A stretch of 64,000 nt of DNA from Kordiimonadales bacterium IMCC3096 (GCA_016865035.1 CP018227.1:2199501-2263500), one strand, 5' to 3'; numbered from the stretch's first letter, positions 35,052 through 48,627 are shown. Numbers and translations: made by a program. Notes: generated by a model from the sequence alone, not told the origin.

Positions 35052-35647
35052 CCGACGCGGGGGAGAGCGACCGGCAGCGCCGCATCATCGCGCTGCTGCG
35101 GGCAAGCCCCTGGCACATGGGCGTGGTCGCTGCGGCGCGCGACCTCCGTCTGCGCGACTGGGCGATCGGCGCAGGCTTCGTGCGCAATCTGGTCTGGGAT
35201 CACCTGCATGGCCGGGCCGAGACAACACCGCTGAACGATGTCGATGTCCTCTACTTCGATGCGGCCGATACCGGCAGTGCCGCCGAGACGCGGGCGGAGC
35301 ACGCTCTCGGGACCATGCTGCCGGGCTGTCCCTGGTCGGTACGGAACCAGGCCCGGATGCATCTCCGCAACGGCGACCGTCCCTACCGGGATACACGTGA
35401 TGCCATGGCGCACTGGCTGGAGACCGCGACGGCCATCGCGGTGCGGCAGGAGCCGGATGGTCACCTGCGCCTGCTGGCACCGTTCGGCACGGCGGACCTG
35501 TTTGCATTGCGGATCGTGCCAACCGCCGCAGGCCGTCGCCGCTCAGGCGCCCTGGCGGCGCGGCTGCAGGCCAAGGACTGGCCTGGGAACTGGCCGCGAC
35601 TTGTCACGGACATCAGGCGTGATGCGGGGTCCAGCCCTCGAAGATGA
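34973..35647 (+). CDS. Nucleotidyltransferase family protein (DUF925-like)
   Basis: Protein resembling the DUF925/NTP_transf_6 nucleotidyltransferase-like family, function unproven. RRIIALLRASPWHMGVVAAARDLRLRDWAIGAGFVRNLVWDHLHG and the acidic pair in PLNDVDVLYFDAADT, which would bind metal, match the family. The start is unsure: the first in-frame ATG is 34973, 79 bases inside the membrane-protein gene, while similarity seems to begin near 35050, where only a CTG is available, directly over the upstream stop. The 3' end overlaps the convergent GDPD gene by 35 bases. Confidence 0.75.
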   Translation: MAGGRCSGTPDPAARPPPSPAPDVHLTDAGESDRQRRIIALLRASPWHMGVVAAARDLRLRDWAIGAGFVRNLVWDHLHGRAETTPLNDVDVLYFDAADTGSAAETRAEHALGTMLPGCPWSVRNQARMHLRNGDRPYRDTRDAMAHWLETATAIAVRQEPDGHLRLLAPFGTADLFALRIVPTAAGRRRSGALAARLQAKDWPGNWPRLVTDIRRDAGSSPRR

Positions 35648-36335
35648 TGTTCTCGGCGTGGCTGGCCGCAACCTGCCGCTCCCTTGGGCTGCGCACCGTC
35701 CATGTCAGCAGGGGCAGGTCCCCGGTCAGGCGCTTCGCCACCGGCAGGCTGTGCACGTCCCAGGCAAGGAAGTCCGGGCGGGCCAGATCCAGGAAAGCGG
35801 GCCGGAACCGGGGCTCCACGGTCTTGCGCCCGAAGCTCCGGCGCTGATAGGCGATCAGGCCACGGGGAATGTCGGGGCAGTTGTCGGCGAACCAGGCGAC
35901 CAGCGCGGGGTCGAAGCTCTGCACCGCGGCCGGCCCGCGATGGTCCTGCAACAGCCGGGCGACTGCCGGTGCCAGCCCTGTCCCGCCCTTCACATCCATC
36001 TTCAGTTCCACCAGCAGCGGCAGGTTCGGGAAGGCGGCCAGCACTTCCGCCAGCGTGGGAATGGTCTGACGTCCCCCCTTCAGCCGCAGGCGGGTCAGAT
36101 CCTCTGCCTTGCGGTCGGCAAGCCGGCCCCGCAGTCCGGTGAGCCGCAGCAGGCGGCGGTCATGGAACACCATGACCTGACCGTCGGCGGAAAGCTGCAC
36201 ATCGATCTCGGCGCCGAACCCGGCCCACTGCGCTGCCGCCAGCGCGGCCAGGCTGTTCTCCGGACACAGATCGCCCGGGCTGTGAAGGCCGCGATGGGCC
36301 AGCGGGCGGGTGACAAGCCAGTCAGGTCGGTTCAT
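35613..36335 (-). CDS. Glycerophosphodiester phosphodiesterase
   Basis: GDPD-family enzyme splitting glycerophosphodiesters to glycerol 3-phosphate and an alcohol. The 240 residues have the catalytic AHRG, PENSLAAL, the metal pair in GAEIDVQLSADG and the general base in VMVFHDRRLLR, then LLVELKMD. There is no signal peptide, so it should be cytosolic. ATG overlaps the RidA stop (ATGA). The family length is about 240-250, so it is complete. Confidence 0.93.
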   Translation of the reverse strand: MNRPDWLVTRPLAHRGLHSPGDLCPENSLAALAAAQWAGFGAEIDVQLSADGQVMVFHDRRLLRLTGLRGRLADRKAEDLTRLRLKGGRQTIPTLAEVLAAFPNLPLLVELKMDVKGGTGLAPAVARLLQDHRGPAAVQSFDPALVAWFADNCPDIPRGLIAYQRRSFGRKTVEPRFRPAFLDLARPDFLAWDVHSLPVAKRLTGDLPLLTWTVRSPRERQVAASHAENIIFEGWTPHHA

Positions 36336-36799
36336 TCGATCTCCACAACGGCATCAATCTCGACGGCGACGCCCATGGGAAGGACGTTGCTGCCGACGGC
36401 AAAACGGGCGTGGCGTCCCGCGTCGCCGAAGATCTCCACCAGCAGGTCCGACGCGCCATTGGCCACGACAGGCTGCTTATCAAAGTCAGGTGTCGAATTG
36501 ATGAAAACACCGATCTTCACGATCCGCTTCACCCGGTCGAGATCGCCGCCGCAGGCCGCACGTACCTGGGCGATGATGTTCAGGGCGCAGGTGCGGGCTG
36601 CTGCCTGTCCGGTCTCGATGTCGGTGTCATGGCCCAGGCGGCCGATGTACTTCAGTTCGCCGTTCCAGAACGGGACCTGCCCGGCCACGAAGACCAGATT
36701 GCCGCTGACCGCGTAGGGCACATAGTTCGCCGCTGGCGATGCCGCCTGCGGCAGCTCGATCCCCAGTTCCTTCAGCCGTGCGTCGATCTTGCCTGCCAT
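36332..36799 (-). CDS. RidA/YjgF-family protein
   Basis: Member of the Rid family, which hydrolyses reactive enamine/imine intermediates released by PLP enzymes. The 155 residues contain NLVFVAGQVPFWNG, a Cys in AARTCALNIIAQV, and VGSNVLPMGVAVEIDAVVEI. The conserved catalytic Arg of archetypal RidA (RxCV near the C-terminus) is not present in that form, and the longer form resembles the YjgF_endoribonc-like group, so deaminase activity is not assured. AGGAGGGA precedes ATG 36799. It is upstream of and coupled to the GDPD gene. Confidence 0.9.
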   Translation of the reverse strand: MAGKIDARLKELGIELPQAASPAANYVPYAVSGNLVFVAGQVPFWNGELKYIGRLGHDTDIETGQAAARTCALNIIAQVRAACGGDLDRVKRIVKIGVFINSTPDFDKQPVVANGASDLLVEIFGDAGRHARFAVGSNVLPMGVAVEIDAVVEIE

Positions 36800-36927
36800 G
36801 GTCGTCCCTCCTGTTGAGATTTCTGCTGACCTTATCGCTGATCGCCCTGTATCGGGCAATGCGGGTCGTGACGTGGGGTTGATCTGGTGCTACCTGAATG
36901 ACAGGCAAGTTACAGGGGTATCAAGGC

Positions 36928-38010
36928 ATGAAACTGTTCAGGGTGATGACGGTCGGAATCGCGGCAGCGGTGACGGCTCTGGCGATCGGCGGTGTGGCCA
37001 AGGCGGAGGAAAAGCTGAAGGTCGGCTTCGTCTACTGCTGTCCGGTCGGTGATCTCGGCTGGAGCTACGAACACGACAAGGGCCGCAAGGCGATCGAGGA
37101 AGCCTTCGGTGACCGGGTCGAGACAAGCTTCGTCGAGAGCGTTTCCGACGGCCCCGATGCGGAACGCGTGATCCGCCAGCTGGCCCAGAACGGCAACGAC
37201 ATGGTCTTCACCACATCGTTCGGGTTCATGAATCCGACGGTCAAGGTGGCGAAGTCCTTCGGCAAGGTGAAGTTCGAGCATGCCACCGGTTTCAAGCGCG
37301 GTGCCAATGTCGCCACCTATTCCTCGCGCTTCTACGAGGGGCGGCACATCCTGGGCCTGATCGCGGGCCGGATGACCACATCGAACACGGTCGGCTATGT
37401 CGCCTCCTTCCCGATTCCGGAAGTGGTGCGCGGCATCAATGCGGCCTTCCTGGCCGCGCGCAGCGTCAACCCCAAGGTCCAGTTCAAGGTGATCTGGGTG
37501 AACACCTGGTTTGATCCGGGCAAGGAAGCCGACGCCGCACGCGCCCTGATCGATCAGGGCGCGGACATCCTGATGCAGCACACGGATTCACCGGCAGCGA
37601 TGAAGATCGCGGAGGATGCGGGCATCCATGCCTTCGGCCAGGCCTCCGACATGTCCCGCTTCGGTCCCAATGCCCAGATGACCGCCATCATCGACAACTG
37701 GGCGCCCTATTACGTCGCCCGCGTCAAGGCGGCGCTGGATGGTGAGTGGAAGTCGGAAGACACCTGGGGTGGCTTCAGCACCGGCATGGTCGCGCTGGCA
37801 CCCTACAACGCCAACCTGCCTGCCAAGGTCGTCGCCGAGGCGGAGGCGGCCCGCAAGGCCATCGCCGCCGGCACCCTGCATCCCTTCACCGGTCCGCTGA
37901 ACCGCCAGGATGGATCCGTCTGGCTGAAGGCAGGCGAAACAGCCTCCGACGGCGACCTGCTGGGCATGAACTTCTATGTCGAGGGGATCGAGGGCAGCGT
38001 CCCGCAGTAA
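36928..38010 (+). CDS. BMP-family ABC transporter substrate-binding protein
   Basis: Periplasmic binding protein of the basic-membrane-protein (BMP/Med) family, whose members bind nucleosides or related compounds. The 360 residues begin with a signal peptide (MKLFRVMTVGIAAAVTALAI, cleavage near AKAEEK) without a lipobox, unlike many BMP lipoproteins. The BMP core reads LKVGFVYCCPVGDLGWSYEHDKG, TTSFGFMNPTVKVAK and TSNTVGYVASFPIPEVVRGINAAF. Start ATG 36928 follows AGGGG. No ATP-binding or permease gene is adjacent: it is an orphan receptor closed by a strong terminator, so its transporter partners must lie elsewhere. Confidence 0.92.
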   Translation: MKLFRVMTVGIAAAVTALAIGGVAKAEEKLKVGFVYCCPVGDLGWSYEHDKGRKAIEEAFGDRVETSFVESVSDGPDAERVIRQLAQNGNDMVFTTSFGFMNPTVKVAKSFGKVKFEHATGFKRGANVATYSSRFYEGRHILGLIAGRMTTSNTVGYVASFPIPEVVRGINAAFLAARSVNPKVQFKVIWVNTWFDPGKEADAARALIDQGADILMQHTDSPAAMKIAEDAGIHAFGQASDMSRFGPNAQMTAIIDNWAPYYVARVKAALDGEWKSEDTWGGFSTGMVALAPYNANLPAKVVAEAEAARKAIAAGTLHPFTGPLNRQDGSVWLKAGETASDGDLLGMNFYVEGIEGSVPQ

Positions 38011-38061
38011 GGCGGGGGCGCACTTCTGCCTGACCTGACCCTTCACGGGTCCGGAACAGAA

Positions 38062-38096
38062 AAAGGCAGCCTGACCGAAGTGGTCAGGCTGCCTTT
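38062..38096. terminator. Bidirectional terminator between BMP gene and hbd
   Basis: A perfect 15-bp stem AAAGGCAGCCTGACC / GGTCAGGCTGCCTTT has a 5-base loop, with A-runs on one side and T-runs on the other. It serves both convergent genes. Confidence 0.92.
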
Positions 38097-38131
38097 CTGC
38101 TTTTCGGGTGTCCTGGTCGGGTGACCGGCCG

Positions 38132-39019
38132 TCAGCGTGTCGGGACGGGGACGTCGCCGCGGTAGTCGTAGAAGCCGCGGTTGGTCTTCTTGCCGAGCCA
38201 GCCGGCCTCCACGTACTTCACCAGCAGCGGGCAGGGACGGTACTTGGAATCGGCCAGGCCGTCATAGAGCACCTGCATGACGGCAAGGCAGGTATCCAGA
38301 CCGATGAAGTCGGCCAGTTCCAGCGGCCCCATCGGATGGTTCGCGCCCAGCTTCATGGCCGTGTCGATGGCATCGACGGAGCCGACGCCCTCGTACAGCG
38401 TATAGACGGCCTCGTTGACCATCGGCAGCAGGATGCGGTTGACGATGAAGGCCGGGAAGTCTTCCGCCGCGGTCGCGGTCTTGTCCAGGCGGATGACGAC
38501 CTCGCGCACCGCATTGAAGGTGGCGTCCTCGGTCGCGATGCCGCGAATCAGTTCCACCAGCTTCATGGCGGGGACCGGGTTCATGAAATGCATGCCCATG
38601 AACCGTTCCGGTCGGTCGGTCGTTGCGGCCAGACGGGTGATCGAGATCGATGAGGTGTTGGACGCGATCAGCGTCTGCTCCCCCAGGTGCTCGGTCAGGC
38701 CCTGGAAGATGACCTTCTTCAGCGCCTCGTCCTCGGTCGCGGCCTCGATCACCAGATCGGCCTTGCCGACCAGGGCGAGATCGGTGGAGGGGGTGATCCG
38801 GCGCAGGGTGGACTGGCGATCATCTTCGGAGATGCGGCCACGACCGGCCTGGCGGGCCAGGTTGCCGTCGATGGTCTCCATCGCCGCGTCCAGCCGATCC
38901 TGACTGATGTCATTCATGACCACGTCATAGCCTGCAAGAGCGCAGACATGTGCGATGCCATTGCCCATCTGGCCTGCGCCGATCACACCGACCGAGCGGA
39001 TTTCAAAGGAGTCACTCAT
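38132..39019 (-). CDS. hbd: 3-hydroxybutyryl-CoA dehydrogenase
   Basis: NAD(P)-dependent enzyme interconverting 3-hydroxybutyryl-CoA and acetoacetyl-CoA. The 295 residues show the Rossmann loop VGVIGAGQMGNGIAHV, DLVIEAATEDEALK, SNTSSISITRLA, catalytic His in FMGMHFMNPVP and NRILLPMVNEAVYTL, then NHPMGPLELADFIGLD. Start ATG 39019 gives MSDSFEIRSVG; ATG 39034 is possible. It follows etfBA on the same strand but with a terminator between, so read-through or a weak own promoter is needed. The role is butanoate or PHA-linked metabolism. Confidence 0.94.
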   Translation of the reverse strand: MSDSFEIRSVGVIGAGQMGNGIAHVCALAGYDVVMNDISQDRLDAAMETIDGNLARQAGRGRISEDDRQSTLRRITPSTDLALVGKADLVIEAATEDEALKKVIFQGLTEHLGEQTLIASNTSSISITRLAATTDRPERFMGMHFMNPVPAMKLVELIRGIATEDATFNAVREVVIRLDKTATAAEDFPAFIVNRILLPMVNEAVYTLYEGVGSVDAIDTAMKLGANHPMGPLELADFIGLDTCLAVMQVLYDGLADSKYRPCPLLVKYVEAGWLGKKTNRGFYDYRGDVPVPTR

Positions 39020-39058
39020 CCGGCTGTCATCCATCTGTCAGGAACTGGAAAGGAAAAA

Positions 39059-39097
39059 CGGGTCGGCACGCAGCGGCATGCGCACCATGCCGACCCG
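39059..39097 (-). terminator. Terminator after etfBA
   Basis: CGGGTCGGCA pairs with TGCCGACCCG (10-bp stem, loop that can itself pair) and is followed on the minus strand by TTTTTCC. It would separate etfBA from hbd. Confidence 0.75.
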
Positions 39098-39109
39098 GTC
39101 GTCGTTGGA

Positions 39110-40039
39110 TCAAAGGGCCTGCTCAAGCTCCGGCACCGCCTGGAAGAGGTCCGCCACCAGGCCGTAGTCGGCAACCTGGAAGATCGGTGCTTCCTCATCC
39201 TTGTTGATGGCGACGATGACCTTGGAGTCCTTCATGCCGGCCAGATGCTGGATGGCACCGGAAATGCCGACAGCGACATAGAGCTCGGGCGCCACGACCT
39301 TGCCGGTCTGACCGACCTGCATGTCGTTGGGCACGAACCCGGCATCAACCGCCGCGCGGCTGGCACCCACGGCGGCACCCAGCTTGTCGGCCACCTTGTA
39401 GAGCATCTCGAAATTGTCGCCGTTCTGCATGCCGCGACCGCCGGAGATGACGATCTTCGCCGCAGCCAGTTCCGGGCGGTCCGACTTGGAAAGCTCGGCC
39501 CCGACATAGCTCGACAGGCCTGCGTCCTCGCCGGCACCCACTTCCGAGACATCGGCAGAGCCGCCTTCCGCATCCGCCTTGGCGAAATTGGTCGGGCGCA
39601 CGGTGATGACCTTGGTCTCGTCGCTCGACTGCACGGTCGCCAGGGCGTTGCCGGCATAGATCGGGCGCACGAAGGTATCGGCGCTCTCCACCGCGATGAT
39701 CTCGGAGATCTGCTGGGTATCCAGCAGGGCCGCGACGCGCGGGAAGATGTTCTTGGTGGAGGTCGTCGCTGCGGCAACGATGTGGCTGTAGTCACCGGCA
39801 AGACCGGCGATCAGGGCCGCAACCGGCTCCGCGAGCTGATGCTCCAGATGCGCGCCATCGGCATGCAGCACCTTGGCGACACCGGCGACCTTCGCGGCCT
39901 CCGCCGCCACGGCACCGGCACCGCTGCCGGCGACCAGCACATGCACGTCGCCGCCCATTTCGGATGCCGCGGTCACTGCCGACAGGGTCGCCGGGTTCAG
40001 TGCCGCATTGTCATGATCTGCAACTACCAGAATGCCCAT
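39110..40039 (-). CDS. etfA: Electron transfer flavoprotein alpha subunit
   Basis: FAD-binding subunit of ETF, the soluble carrier taking electrons from acyl-CoA and related dehydrogenases to ETF:ubiquinone oxidoreductase. The 309 residues show the N-domain [20 protein letters not shown] and the FAD-binding C-domain: [40 protein letters not shown], and [20 protein letters not shown]. The start overlaps the etfB stop (TGATG). Length is typical. Confidence 0.97.
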   Translation of the reverse strand: MGILVVADHDNAALNPATLSAVTAASEMGGDVHVLVAGSGAGAVAAEAAKVAGVAKVLHADGAHLEHQLAEPVAALIAGLAGDYSHIVAAATTSTKNIFPRVAALLDTQQISEIIAVESADTFVRPIYAGNALATVQSSDETKVITVRPTNFAKADAEGGSADVSEVGAGEDAGLSSYVGAELSKSDRPELAAAKIVISGGRGMQNGDNFEMLYKVADKLGAAVGASRAAVDAGFVPNDMQVGQTGKVVAPELYVAVGISGAIQHLAGMKDSKVIVAINKDEEAPIFQVADYGLVADLFQAVPELEQAL

Positions 40040-40788
40040 CAGATCACCCCCGCTTCGTTCTTCAACTTGTCGACCAGCTGCTCGATGCTCTCGACCTTGA
40101 TGCCACCCTGACGCTTCGGCGGCTCGGTAACCTTCACGGTCTTCAGGCGCGGTGCGATGTCGACACCCAGATCAGCCGCGTCCTTCATGTCGATCGGCTT
40201 CTTCTTCGCCTTCATGATGTTCGGCAGGCTGGCATAGCGCGGCTCGTTCAGGCGCAGGTCCGTGGTGACGATCATCGGCATCTTGACCTTGACCGTCATC
40301 AGGCCGCCATCGACTTCGCGCGTCACGTTGGCATGGTCGCCGTCGATCTTGACCTCGGAGGCGAAGGTGCCCTGGCTCCAGCCCAGCAGCGCCGACAGCA
40401 TCTGGCCGGTCTGGTTGGAGTCGTCGTCGATCGCCTGCTTGCCCAGGATCACCAGGTCCGGCTTCTCCTCATCGCAGACCGCCTTCAGCAGCTTGGCCAC
40501 GGCCAGCGGCTGCACTTCGTCATCGGACTTGATGAGGATGCCGCGATCAGCGCCCATGGCGAGCGCGGTACGGATGGTTTCCTGCGCCTGCTGAACGCCG
40601 ATGGAGATCGCAATGACCTCGGTCGCGGTGCCGGCTTCCTTCAGCCGCACTGCTTCCTCGACCGCGATCTCGTCGAACGGATTCATGGACATCTTGACAT
40701 TGGCGAGATCGACACCGCTCTGGTCGGCTTTCACCCGCACCTTCACGTTGTAGTCGACCACGCGCTTGACAGCGACGAGTACCTTCAT
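40039..40788 (-). CDS. etfB: Electron transfer flavoprotein beta subunit
   Basis: AMP-binding subunit of ETF. The 249 residues start [17 protein letters not shown] and contain [37 protein letters not shown], and the recognition-loop region [21 protein letters not shown] that docks partner dehydrogenases. Start ATG 40788 is the family start; the frame continues upstream across the promoter and is not translated. It is the first gene of etfBA with a well-formed promoter and a TTGTGC box upstream. Confidence 0.97.
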   Translation of the reverse strand: MKVLVAVKRVVDYNVKVRVKADQSGVDLANVKMSMNPFDEIAVEEAVRLKEAGTATEVIAISIGVQQAQETIRTALAMGADRGILIKSDDEVQPLAVAKLLKAVCDEEKPDLVILGKQAIDDDSNQTGQMLSALLGWSQGTFASEVKIDGDHANVTREVDGGLMTVKVKMPMIVTTDLRLNEPRYASLPNIMKAKKKPIDMKDAADLGVDIAPRLKTVKVTEPPKRQGGIKVESIEQLVDKLKNEAGVI

Positions 40789-40902
40789 CTGGTCGTTTTC
40801 CCCAATCTTGTCGGAACCGGAAACGCAGCGTGGAGCACTGCGCAGCCCCACACCGTACTTGAAAATCCTGCCATCTGACACGCCCGAAAACGGACCCGGC
40901 GA

Positions 40903-40942
40903 TGGTGCGGCGCACAATAGTAAGGCGGGCTGAGGGTGTCAA
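40903..40942 (-). promoter_or_regulatory. etfBA promoter overlapped by a PhaR-like box
   Basis: On the minus strand a consensus TTGACA (40942-40937), an exact 17-base spacer and TATTGT (40919-40914) form a strong sigma-70-like promoter. The -10 hexamer overlaps TTGTGCGCCGCACCA (40917-40903), 13 of 15 identical to the box at 3561 in the phasin promoter. A repressor bound there would block the promoter. Confidence 0.7.
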
Positions 40943-41329
40943 CGAACCGTAATGCGTGCTCCGGACAGGGCCGCCATGCCCGGAAAACCGGGCGTTCAGG
41001 CCCCCTGTTGCAGGATGCTTGATTGTGGTCGGCGTTCGTGGTGCGATGCTGGTTCAAGCCGCGTGCCGGAGACGGTACACATGCGGGAGCTTGCAAAGGG
41101 TCAGTGTCTCTGACATAAAGCCGCGCTCGCTTCCGACCATGGGCGAGATCCGGGGGGCCGGTCCATGAACGGGTGCTGTGCGGGTTCCATGCACAACGCT
41201 CTGACAATCGAATCCCCAAAGCAAACTGGCATTCGAATGCCGCGACCGCCGTCGGGCCGACGACGGCCGTGCTCCGCACAGCACGTCTGGCCCCTTGAGC
41301 ACGGCTTCTGTTGAGACGATGGAGATCGC
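40943..41329 (+). other. Gene-free spacer and leader before gltB
   Basis: The 541-bp divergent spacer 40789-41329 holds the etfB promoter at one end. In the remaining 387 bp I see no gene I can support. There is a GCCCGG-AAAA-CCGGGC hairpin (40978-40993) and several GC-rich short dyads, but no riboswitch or regulator site that I can name. The length leaves room for control of gltBD. Confidence 0.5.
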
Positions 41330-45942
<4,613 letters not shown>

Positions 45943-45943
<1 letters not shown>

Positions 45944-47370
45944 TGGGCAAGGTCACGGGGTTCCTGGAGATCGAACGCAAGGATCGCCACTACCGTCCGG
46001 CGGAGGAGCGGGTAAAGCACTTCCGCGAGTTCGTGGTGCCGCTTCCCGATGACGAACTGAAGGCCCAGGGCGCGCGCTGCATGGACTGCGGCATCCCCTA
46101 CTGCCATCAGGGCTGCCCGGTGAACAACATCATCCCGGACTGGAACGATCTGGTCTACAACGGGAAATGGCGGGAAGCTTCGGAGGTTCTGCACTCCACG
46201 AACAACTTCCCCGAATTCACCGGTCGCGTCTGTCCCGCCCCGTGCGAGGCGTCCTGCACGCTGAACATCGACGACAGCCCGGTCACCATCAAGACCATCG
46301 AGTGCGCCATCGTCGACCGCGCCTTCAGCGAAGGCTGGATCGAACCGCAGATCCCGAAGCATCGCACCGGCAAGACGGTTGCCGTCGTCGGCTCCGGCCC
46401 TGCCGGTCTGGCTGCGGCGCAGCAGCTGGCCCGCGCCGGGCATCGGGTGCATGTATTCGAGAAGAACGCGAAGATGGGCGGCCTGCTGCGGTACGGCATT
46501 CCCGACTTCAAGATGGAGAAGCATCTGATCGACCGCCGCCTGTCGCAGATGCAGACCGAGGGCGTGATGTTCATCGGTGGTATCCATGTCGGTATCGACA
46601 AGTCGGTCGATGACCTGCTGGCCGAATTCGACGCGGTTGTCCTGGCTGGCGGCGCGGAGGCTCCGCGCGACCTGCCGGTGCCGGGCCGCGACCTGGACGG
46701 CGTCATGTTTGCGATGGATTTCCTGCCGCAGCAGAACCGCCGGGTCAGCAACGAACCGCTGGGCGATATCGAGGAAGTCACGGCAGAGGGCAAGCACGTC
46801 ATCGTCATCGGTGGTGGCGATACCGGCTCCGACTGCATCGGCACCAGCTTCCGTCAGGGTGCGGTTTCCGTCACCCAGCTCGAGATCATGCCGGCACCGC
46901 CGGCGCGCGAGAACAAGGCCCTGACCTGGCCGGACTGGCCGCTGAAGATGCGCACCTCCTCCAGCCAGGCAGAAGGCGCCGAGCGCGATTTCTCCGTCGT
47001 CACGACCGCCATCCGGGGCGAGGACGGCAAGGTCGTCGCCATCGAGTGCGCGCGGTGCGAGGGGCCGGAGAAGGGCTTCGCGAAGATCGAGGGGTCGGAG
47101 TTCGAGCTGAAGGCCGATCTGGTGCTGCTGGCCATGGGCTTCGTCAGCCCGGTGCATGAAGGCATGATCGACGATCTGGCGGTGGAAAAGGACCAGCGCG
47201 GCAACGTCATGGCCAACACGGAGGATTATCAGACCTCCTGCGCCAACGTCTTCGCCTGCGGTGACATGCGTCGCGGTCAGAGCCTGGTCGTCTGGGCCAT
47301 CCGCGAAGGCCGCCAGTGCGCCCGCTCCGTCGACGAGTTCCTGATGGGATCAACCCTGCTGCCGCGTTGA
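45943..47370 (+). CDS. gltD: Glutamate synthase small subunit
   Basis: Beta subunit that passes NADPH electrons through FAD and 4Fe-4S clusters to GltB. The 475 residues have the N-terminal Cys clusters [17 protein letters not shown] and [13 protein letters not shown], the FAD fold [21 protein letters not shown], the NADPH fold [16 protein letters not shown], and the C-terminal FAD motif [19 protein letters not shown]. Its ATG overlaps the gltB stop. Length is typical. A repeat-rich spacer follows. Confidence 0.98.
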
Positions 47371-47461
47371 ATGCGGATCGTCTTGTTCGGGACGGGGATG
47401 ATCTTCATTGCCCCCGCGAGCGTTCTGACCAAGGGAGTGTCGGCCTGGCATCTCTCCCCTG

Positions 47462-47599
47462 CTTCCCCCCCCCTCGCGGGGGAAGTGGCCGCGCAGCGGT
47501 CGATGGGGGGGAAGCCGAAGGCTGTTGCGCAGTGGTCCGGTGCTGCATCGGCTTCGCCGATCCACCCCCTTCCCGGCCTTCCCCCGTCGAGGGGGAAGG
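47462..47599. repeat. Hairpin-rich intergenic repeat element
   Basis: The 311-bp spacer after gltD (47371-47681) has no gene. It holds two hairpins, CTTCCCCC...GGGGGAAG at 47462-47485 (TCGC-type loop) and CCTTCCCCC-GTCGA-GGGGGAAGG at 47577-47599, separated by about 90 bases rich in GC and short inverted repeats (CCGAAGG, CGGCTTCGCCG). The arrangement resembles dispersed palindromic elements common in alphaproteobacterial spacers and differs from the repeat at 27.1 and 33.2 kb. It may end both converging transcripts. Confidence 0.7.
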
Positions 47600-47681
47600 G
47601 GCGCTTGCTTCGTTGTTCGACCATTCCTCGTTGTCGTTGGTGTCAGGTTGAAATCCTGACGACTTCGCTGTGTCCTGCCGT

Positions 47682-48548
47682 TCAGCCCCGGAACAGTCGG
47701 CTCAGTTCCGGGACATAGGCGTCCCCATGCCCTGCCCCGGCCGCCGTCCCGATGGCGGAGGAGACGCCGTCGGCAATGGCCCGGCTGCCGGAACTCTCGC
47801 CAACCATCTCGCGGTAATAGTCGATGTCCTTGATCGCATTGCCGATGGAGAAGGGCACGTCACTGGCGTCGCCGGTCAGGATGCAGTGCCTCAGCCGCTC
47901 CAGCGCCATCCCGGCCCCGCCACCCTTGCCCAGCACATCGACGAAGACCTGCGGTTCGACCCCCGCCTCCGCCGCCTGCGCCGCCGCTTCCGCCAGCAGC
48001 GCCATGTGGCCGACCGAGACATAGTTGTGCAGCAGTTTCATCCGGTGTCCGAAGCCGACACCGCCCACATGATCGATGTTCTCCGTGAAGGTGTCCAGTA
48101 CCGGTCGCGCAGCCTCCAGCACCTCGGCCTCGCCACCGACGAGGATGTTCAGCGTGCCTTCATGTGCCTGCTTTGACAGGCGGGTCATCGGCGCATCCAG
48201 AAACCGCCCCCCGGCCTCCGCCACCAATGCCGCCATCCGCTCCGTCGATTCCGGCAGGGCGGTCGAACAGTCCACGACGATGGTGCCGGGTTTCAGCGCG
48301 GCAATCACGCCCGTCTCCCCGGTCATCACCGCCTCCACTTGCGGCGAACCGGTAACGCAGATGATGACCAGATCGGAAACCGCCGCGACCGCGCCCGGCG
48401 AGTCCTGCTGGCCCGCGCCCATCCCGATCAGGTCGTCCACCGGCTGGTTGCCGGGATGATCCATCATCACCAGCGGAAATCCGCCCTTCAGCACATTCAG
48501 CGCAATCCCGTGGCCCATCAAGCCCACACCGATGATCCCGACCCGCAT
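47682..48548 (-). CDS. 3-hydroxyisobutyrate dehydrogenase-family protein
   Basis: NAD(P)-dependent beta-hydroxyacid dehydrogenase, substrate unproven. The 288 residues have the cofactor loop VGIIGVGLMGHGIALNVLKGG, FLDAPMTRLSKQAHEGTLNILVGG (substrate-binding region) and the catalytic Lys in GHRMKLLHNYVSVGHMALLAEA. It is the last gene of the minus-strand group with the aminotransferase, CoA transferase and Baeyer-Villiger enzyme, although 79 bases separate it from the DUF6134 gene. ATG 48548 is preferred over 48554 because GGAGG then lies about 9 bases upstream. Confidence 0.88.
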   Translation of the reverse strand: MRVGIIGVGLMGHGIALNVLKGGFPLVMMDHPGNQPVDDLIGMGAGQQDSPGAVAAVSDLVIICVTGSPQVEAVMTGETGVIAALKPGTIVVDCSTALPESTERMAALVAEAGGRFLDAPMTRLSKQAHEGTLNILVGGEAEVLEAARPVLDTFTENIDHVGGVGFGHRMKLLHNYVSVGHMALLAEAAAQAAEAGVEPQVFVDVLGKGGGAGMALERLRHCILTGDASDVPFSIGNAIKDIDYYREMVGESSGSRAIADGVSSAIGTAAGAGHGDAYVPELSRLFRG

Positions 48549-48627
48549 GTCCATTCTCCTCCCGCATCCAGTATCCGTGGAAGGGAGTGTACCGGGCCGT
48601 TACCCCCGCGTCAGTGCGGCTGTTCCG

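Noticed and set aside
40789-41329. Riboswitch or small RNA in the gltB leader.
   Set aside because: Only short GC-rich dyads were found; none matches a riboswitch layout I can recognise.
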